11,112 nucleotides of DNA from Pseudomonadota bacterium (GTDB taxonomy: Bacteria; Pseudomonadota; Alphaproteobacteria; Rhizobiales; Devosiaceae): the NCBI GenBank assembly GCA_023436745.1, contig JAEZHZ010000296.1:1-11112 (forward strand), given 5' to 3'. Positions 9,254 through 11,112 of the stretch are shown piece after piece. The notes under the pieces were generated by a model that worked only from the letters and a program-made list of their open reading frames with translations, searched no databases and was not told the origin of the DNA. Numbering within the stretch: the stretch's first letter is position 1; every line of letters begins with the position of its first letter. The position numbers were made by a program, and so were the translations under genes.

Positions 9254-10461
9254 CAGACGCCGGCCAGGGCCTCGCGGTCCTTGCGGCTGAGGCGCTCGCT
9301 TTCGCTCTTGAGCTGCCCACAGGCGGCAAAGATGTCGCGACCGCGGGGAGTGCGGACCGGCGAGGCGTAGCCGGCGCGGTTGACGATGTCGGCGAAGCGC
9401 TCGATCCGTGACGAGGGCGAGGTGCCGTAGTTCGACCCGGGCCAGGGGTTGAAGGGAATCAGGTTGATCTTGGCCGGGATGCCGGCGAGCAGCCGCACCA
9501 GTTCGCGCGCTTCTGCATCGGAATCGTTGATGCCGTCGAGCATGACGTATTCGAAGGTGATGCGGCGGGCATTGCTGAGGCCGGGATAGTTGCGGCAGGC
9601 TTCCAGCAATTCCTTGAGGGGCCACTTCTTGTTGATCGGCACCAGAACGTCGCGCAACTCGTCGTTGGTGGCGTGCAGGGAGATCGCCAGCATGACGTCG
9701 ATCTCGCGACCGGTCGGCTCGATGTACGGAACCACGCCCGAGGTCGACAGGGTGATGCGGCGCTTCGAGATGGACATGCCATCCCCGGCCGAGGCGATCA
9801 GCAGCGCCTGCTTGACGTTGTCGTAATTGTAGAGCGGCTCGCCCATGCCCATCATCACGATGTTGGTGATGGCGCGGGTCTCGCCGCCTGGCACGAGGCC
9901 GCCGTCGGCCGGGCGCTGGCCGCCGGGGAAATCACCAAGCCGCTCGCGGGCCATCAGGATCTGGCCGAGGATCTCGCCGGCAGTAAGATTGCGCACCAGC
10001 TTCTGCGTGCCGGTGTGACAGAACGAGCAGGTGAGCGTGCAGCCGACCTGGGAGGAGACACAGAGCGTGCCGCGGTCTTCCTCGGGAATATAGACGGTCT
10101 CGACCTCGACCGGGGGGAAGTTCGGGTTGGCGGGATCGCGGAACCGGAACAGCCACTTGCGGGTGCCATCGACGGAAACCTGCTCCGAGACGATCTCCGG
10201 CCGGTCGAGAACGAAGGCATCGGCGAGCTTCTGGCGCACGGGCTTGGCCACGTTGGTCATGCGGTCGAAGTCGGTGACGCCGTTGACATAGAGCCAGTTC
10301 CACAGCTGGCTCGCGCGCATCCGGCTCTCCTTGTCGGAGGCGATGCCGTGCTCCACGAGCGTCGCGGCGAGCGCGGGCTTGCCGAGCCCGATCAGCGACG
10401 GCCGGCTGGCGCTGGCCGGCCGGACGGCGGTCGAATGGTCGAGGTTCAGCGCGATGCTCAT
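9253..10461 (-). CDS. rlmN: Dual-specificity 23S rRNA/tRNA adenine-C2 methyltransferase RlmN
   Basis: This radical-SAM enzyme makes 2-methyladenosine at A2503 of 23S rRNA and A37 of some tRNAs. The [4Fe-4S] motif CxxxCxxC is at C141, C145 and C148 (GCTLTCSFCHTGTQ). The second essential cysteine, C381 in FAACGQL, is present, as are the SAM-binding region GMGEPLYNYDNV at about 205-216, ISLHATNDELR at 260-270 and LIPFNPWPG at 334-342. ATG at 10461 gives 402 residues. An upstream in-frame ATG at 10512 would add 17 non-conserved residues and lies inside a palindrome and a possible -10 box, so it is rejected. No Shine-Dalgarno is clear at 10461. The gene lies downstream of the ialB-like gene and overlaps the HNH gene by one base. 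Confidence 0.97.
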   Translation of the reverse strand: MSIALNLDHSTAVRPASASRPSLIGLGKPALAATLVEHGIASDKESRMRASQLWNWLYVNGVTDFDRMTNVAKPVRQKLADAFVLDRPEIVSEQVSVDGTRKWLFRFRDPANPNFPPVEVETVYIPEEDRGTLCVSSQVGCTLTCSFCHTGTQKLVRNLTAGEILGQILMARERLGDFPGGQRPADGGLVPGGETRAITNIVMMGMGEPLYNYDNVKQALLIASAGDGMSISKRRITLSTSGVVPYIEPTGREIDVMLAISLHATNDELRDVLVPINKKWPLKELLEACRNYPGLSNARRITFEYVMLDGINDSDAEARELVRLLAGIPAKINLIPFNPWPGSNYGTSPSSRIERFADIVNRAGYASPVRTPRGRDIFAACGQLKSESERLSRKDREALAGV

Positions 10462-10485
10462 GGGCGGCCGGATACAACGGAGGAT

Positions 10486-10518
10486 GCGGGAAAGTCCCGC
10501 GGCCCATAGCATATGGGC
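10486..10518. repeat. Two adjacent tight hairpins upstream of rlmN
   Basis: GCGGGA/TCCCGC (10486-10491, 10495-10500) and GCCCATA/TATGGGC (10502-10508, 10512-10518) are perfect inverted repeats, each with a 3-nt loop, separated by one base. They lie 25-57 nt upstream of the rlmN start and 55-87 nt downstream of the ialB-like stop. They could act as a terminator for ialB (no U-tract follows), as operator sites, or as rlmN leader structure. Confidence 0.45.
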
Positions 10519-10537
10519 GCGATCTGCGCAAAGTCAC
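10508..10537 (-). promoter_or_regulatory. rlmN: Candidate promoter for rlmN
   Basis: On the minus strand GTGACT (10537-10532, four of six matches to TTGACA) is followed after 18 nt by TATGCT (10513-10508, four of six matches to TATAAT). This would place the transcript start near 10500 and give a leader of about 40 nt. The -10 box lies within the 10502-10518 palindrome, so a protein bound there would block it. Weak prediction. Confidence 0.3.
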
Positions 10538-10572
10538 GGGGGCGTGGGGCAGCTATTCGCCGCCCGGCCAAC

Positions 10573-11076
10573 TCAGCACTCGGCGTCGATCGACTGCTGC
10601 GCGGCGGTGGCGCCGGAGAGCGAATAGCTCTGCGTCACCTTGATGCCAGCGGCGGTGGTGCCTTCGACGACCATGGAGGAGCCGGCGCGGATGGCGCTGG
10701 CGAGCGCATCGGACTGCCCCGCATCGTCGAGCCAGGCGGAATCACCCTGGGTGAACAGGTTGAAGGTCTGCCCGCCGATGCTCACGGTGGCGAGGCTCTC
10801 GGGCTGGAACTGGAAACCGGCGACCAGGTTGAACTCGTCGCTGATACCCTCGGCCGGGCGGTTGGTAATGTAGAGATAGGCCTGGGTATAGCCGTCCGGG
10901 GTGGGGGCGATGCGCTCGGGCTTGGTCATGGCGAAACAGACTTCACCCGCTCCGTCGTTGGCCGCATAGCTCGACCAGGCGCGATGCTCGCCGAGGATGC
11001 GCACCTGCTGCGCAGCGGCCGGCGCGACGAGTGGCAGGGTGGCGAGAAGGGCAAGCGCCAGGGCTCTCTTGGTCAT
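10573..11076 (-). CDS. Invasion-associated locus B (IalB) family periplasmic protein
   Basis: The 167-residue protein starts with a clear Sec signal peptide (basic MTKR, hydrophobic core ALALALLATLPLV, then APAAAQQ with likely cleavage near residue 22). The mature part resembles IalB-family proteins: a W-x-x-Y segment (W34-Y37) then EVCFAMTKP with C47, beta-rich middle, and a C-terminal cysteine (C167) that could pair with C47 in the oxidising periplasm. IalB was named from Bartonella, but the family is common in non-pathogenic Hyphomicrobiales, so no virulence role is implied. Start is supported by GAGGA at 11081-11085, 4-nt spacing. From memory, an IalB-family gene next to rlmN is recurrent in that order. 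Function unknown; periplasmic location is an inference from the signal peptide. Confidence 0.85.
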   Translation of the reverse strand: MTKRALALALLATLPLVAPAAAQQVRILGEHRAWSSYAANDGAGEVCFAMTKPERIAPTPDGYTQAYLYITNRPAEGISDEFNLVAGFQFQPESLATVSIGGQTFNLFTQGDSAWLDDAGQSDALASAIRAGSSMVVEGTTAAGIKVTQSYSLSGATAAQQSIDAEC

Positions 11077-11112
11077 ATAGTCCTCAGCGTCAATGACGGG
11101 TGGGCCCCGAAG

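Noticed and set aside
8930..9370. A 146-codon plus-strand open frame across the HNH gene
   Set aside because: It is antisense to the HNH protein, which carries a coherent CxxC/HH/CH metal pattern on the minus strand.
9673..10509. A 278-codon plus-strand open frame opposite rlmN
   Set aside because: It is an antisense shadow, His/Ala/Gly/Asp-rich, without a ribosome site or family resemblance.
10573..11076. Reading the IalB-like gene as a sign of a pathogen
   Set aside because: IalB-family proteins are widespread in harmless soil and aquatic Hyphomicrobiales; nothing else in the window suggests virulence.

Overview
The window is GC-rich, densely coding chromosomal DNA. It most likely comes from an alphaproteobacterium, and probably the Hyphomicrobiales (Rhizobiales). 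This rests on an IalB-family periplasmic protein gene directly upstream of rlmN, a PAS-PAS-GGDEF-EAL protein of a type common in that order, and the general codon and amino-acid style. It is an inference from memory of gene families, not a database result. I see no phage, insertion sequence, CRISPR array, tRNA or rRNA.

Layout, left to right. A DedA-family membrane protein gene (minus strand, cut by the window start) lies downstream of typA/bipA (minus), with a strong hairpin between them. Upstream of typA is a tightly packed minus-strand run read in the order PAS-PAS-GGDEF-EAL cyclic-di-GMP enzyme, sigma-70-like regulator, small VOC-fold protein. The first two are 11 nt apart and the last two overlap as ATGA, so they are very probably one operon. 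Further upstream, on the same strand, is argG (argininosuccinate synthase). A 110-bp divergent region with two overlapping hairpins separates argG from a plus-strand pair: a LysE/RhtB-type exporter and rlmJ (23S rRNA A2030 methyltransferase). rlmJ starts at a TTG one base after the exporter's stop. Convergent to rlmJ, after only 6 bp, is the minus-strand unit rlmN (dual-specificity RNA methyltransferase) followed by a small HNH-type protein that overlaps its stop by one base. Last comes the ialB-like gene upstream of rlmN.

Functionally this is mostly housekeeping: translation and ribosome maturation (TypA, RlmJ, RlmN), arginine biosynthesis (ArgG) and membrane or export functions (DedA, LysE). 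The least understood parts are the GGDEF-EAL / sigma-like / VOC cluster and the HNH protein coupled to rlmN. I found no clear sign of a wholly new system. The findings are modest and concern gene coupling, unusual starts and leader hairpins.
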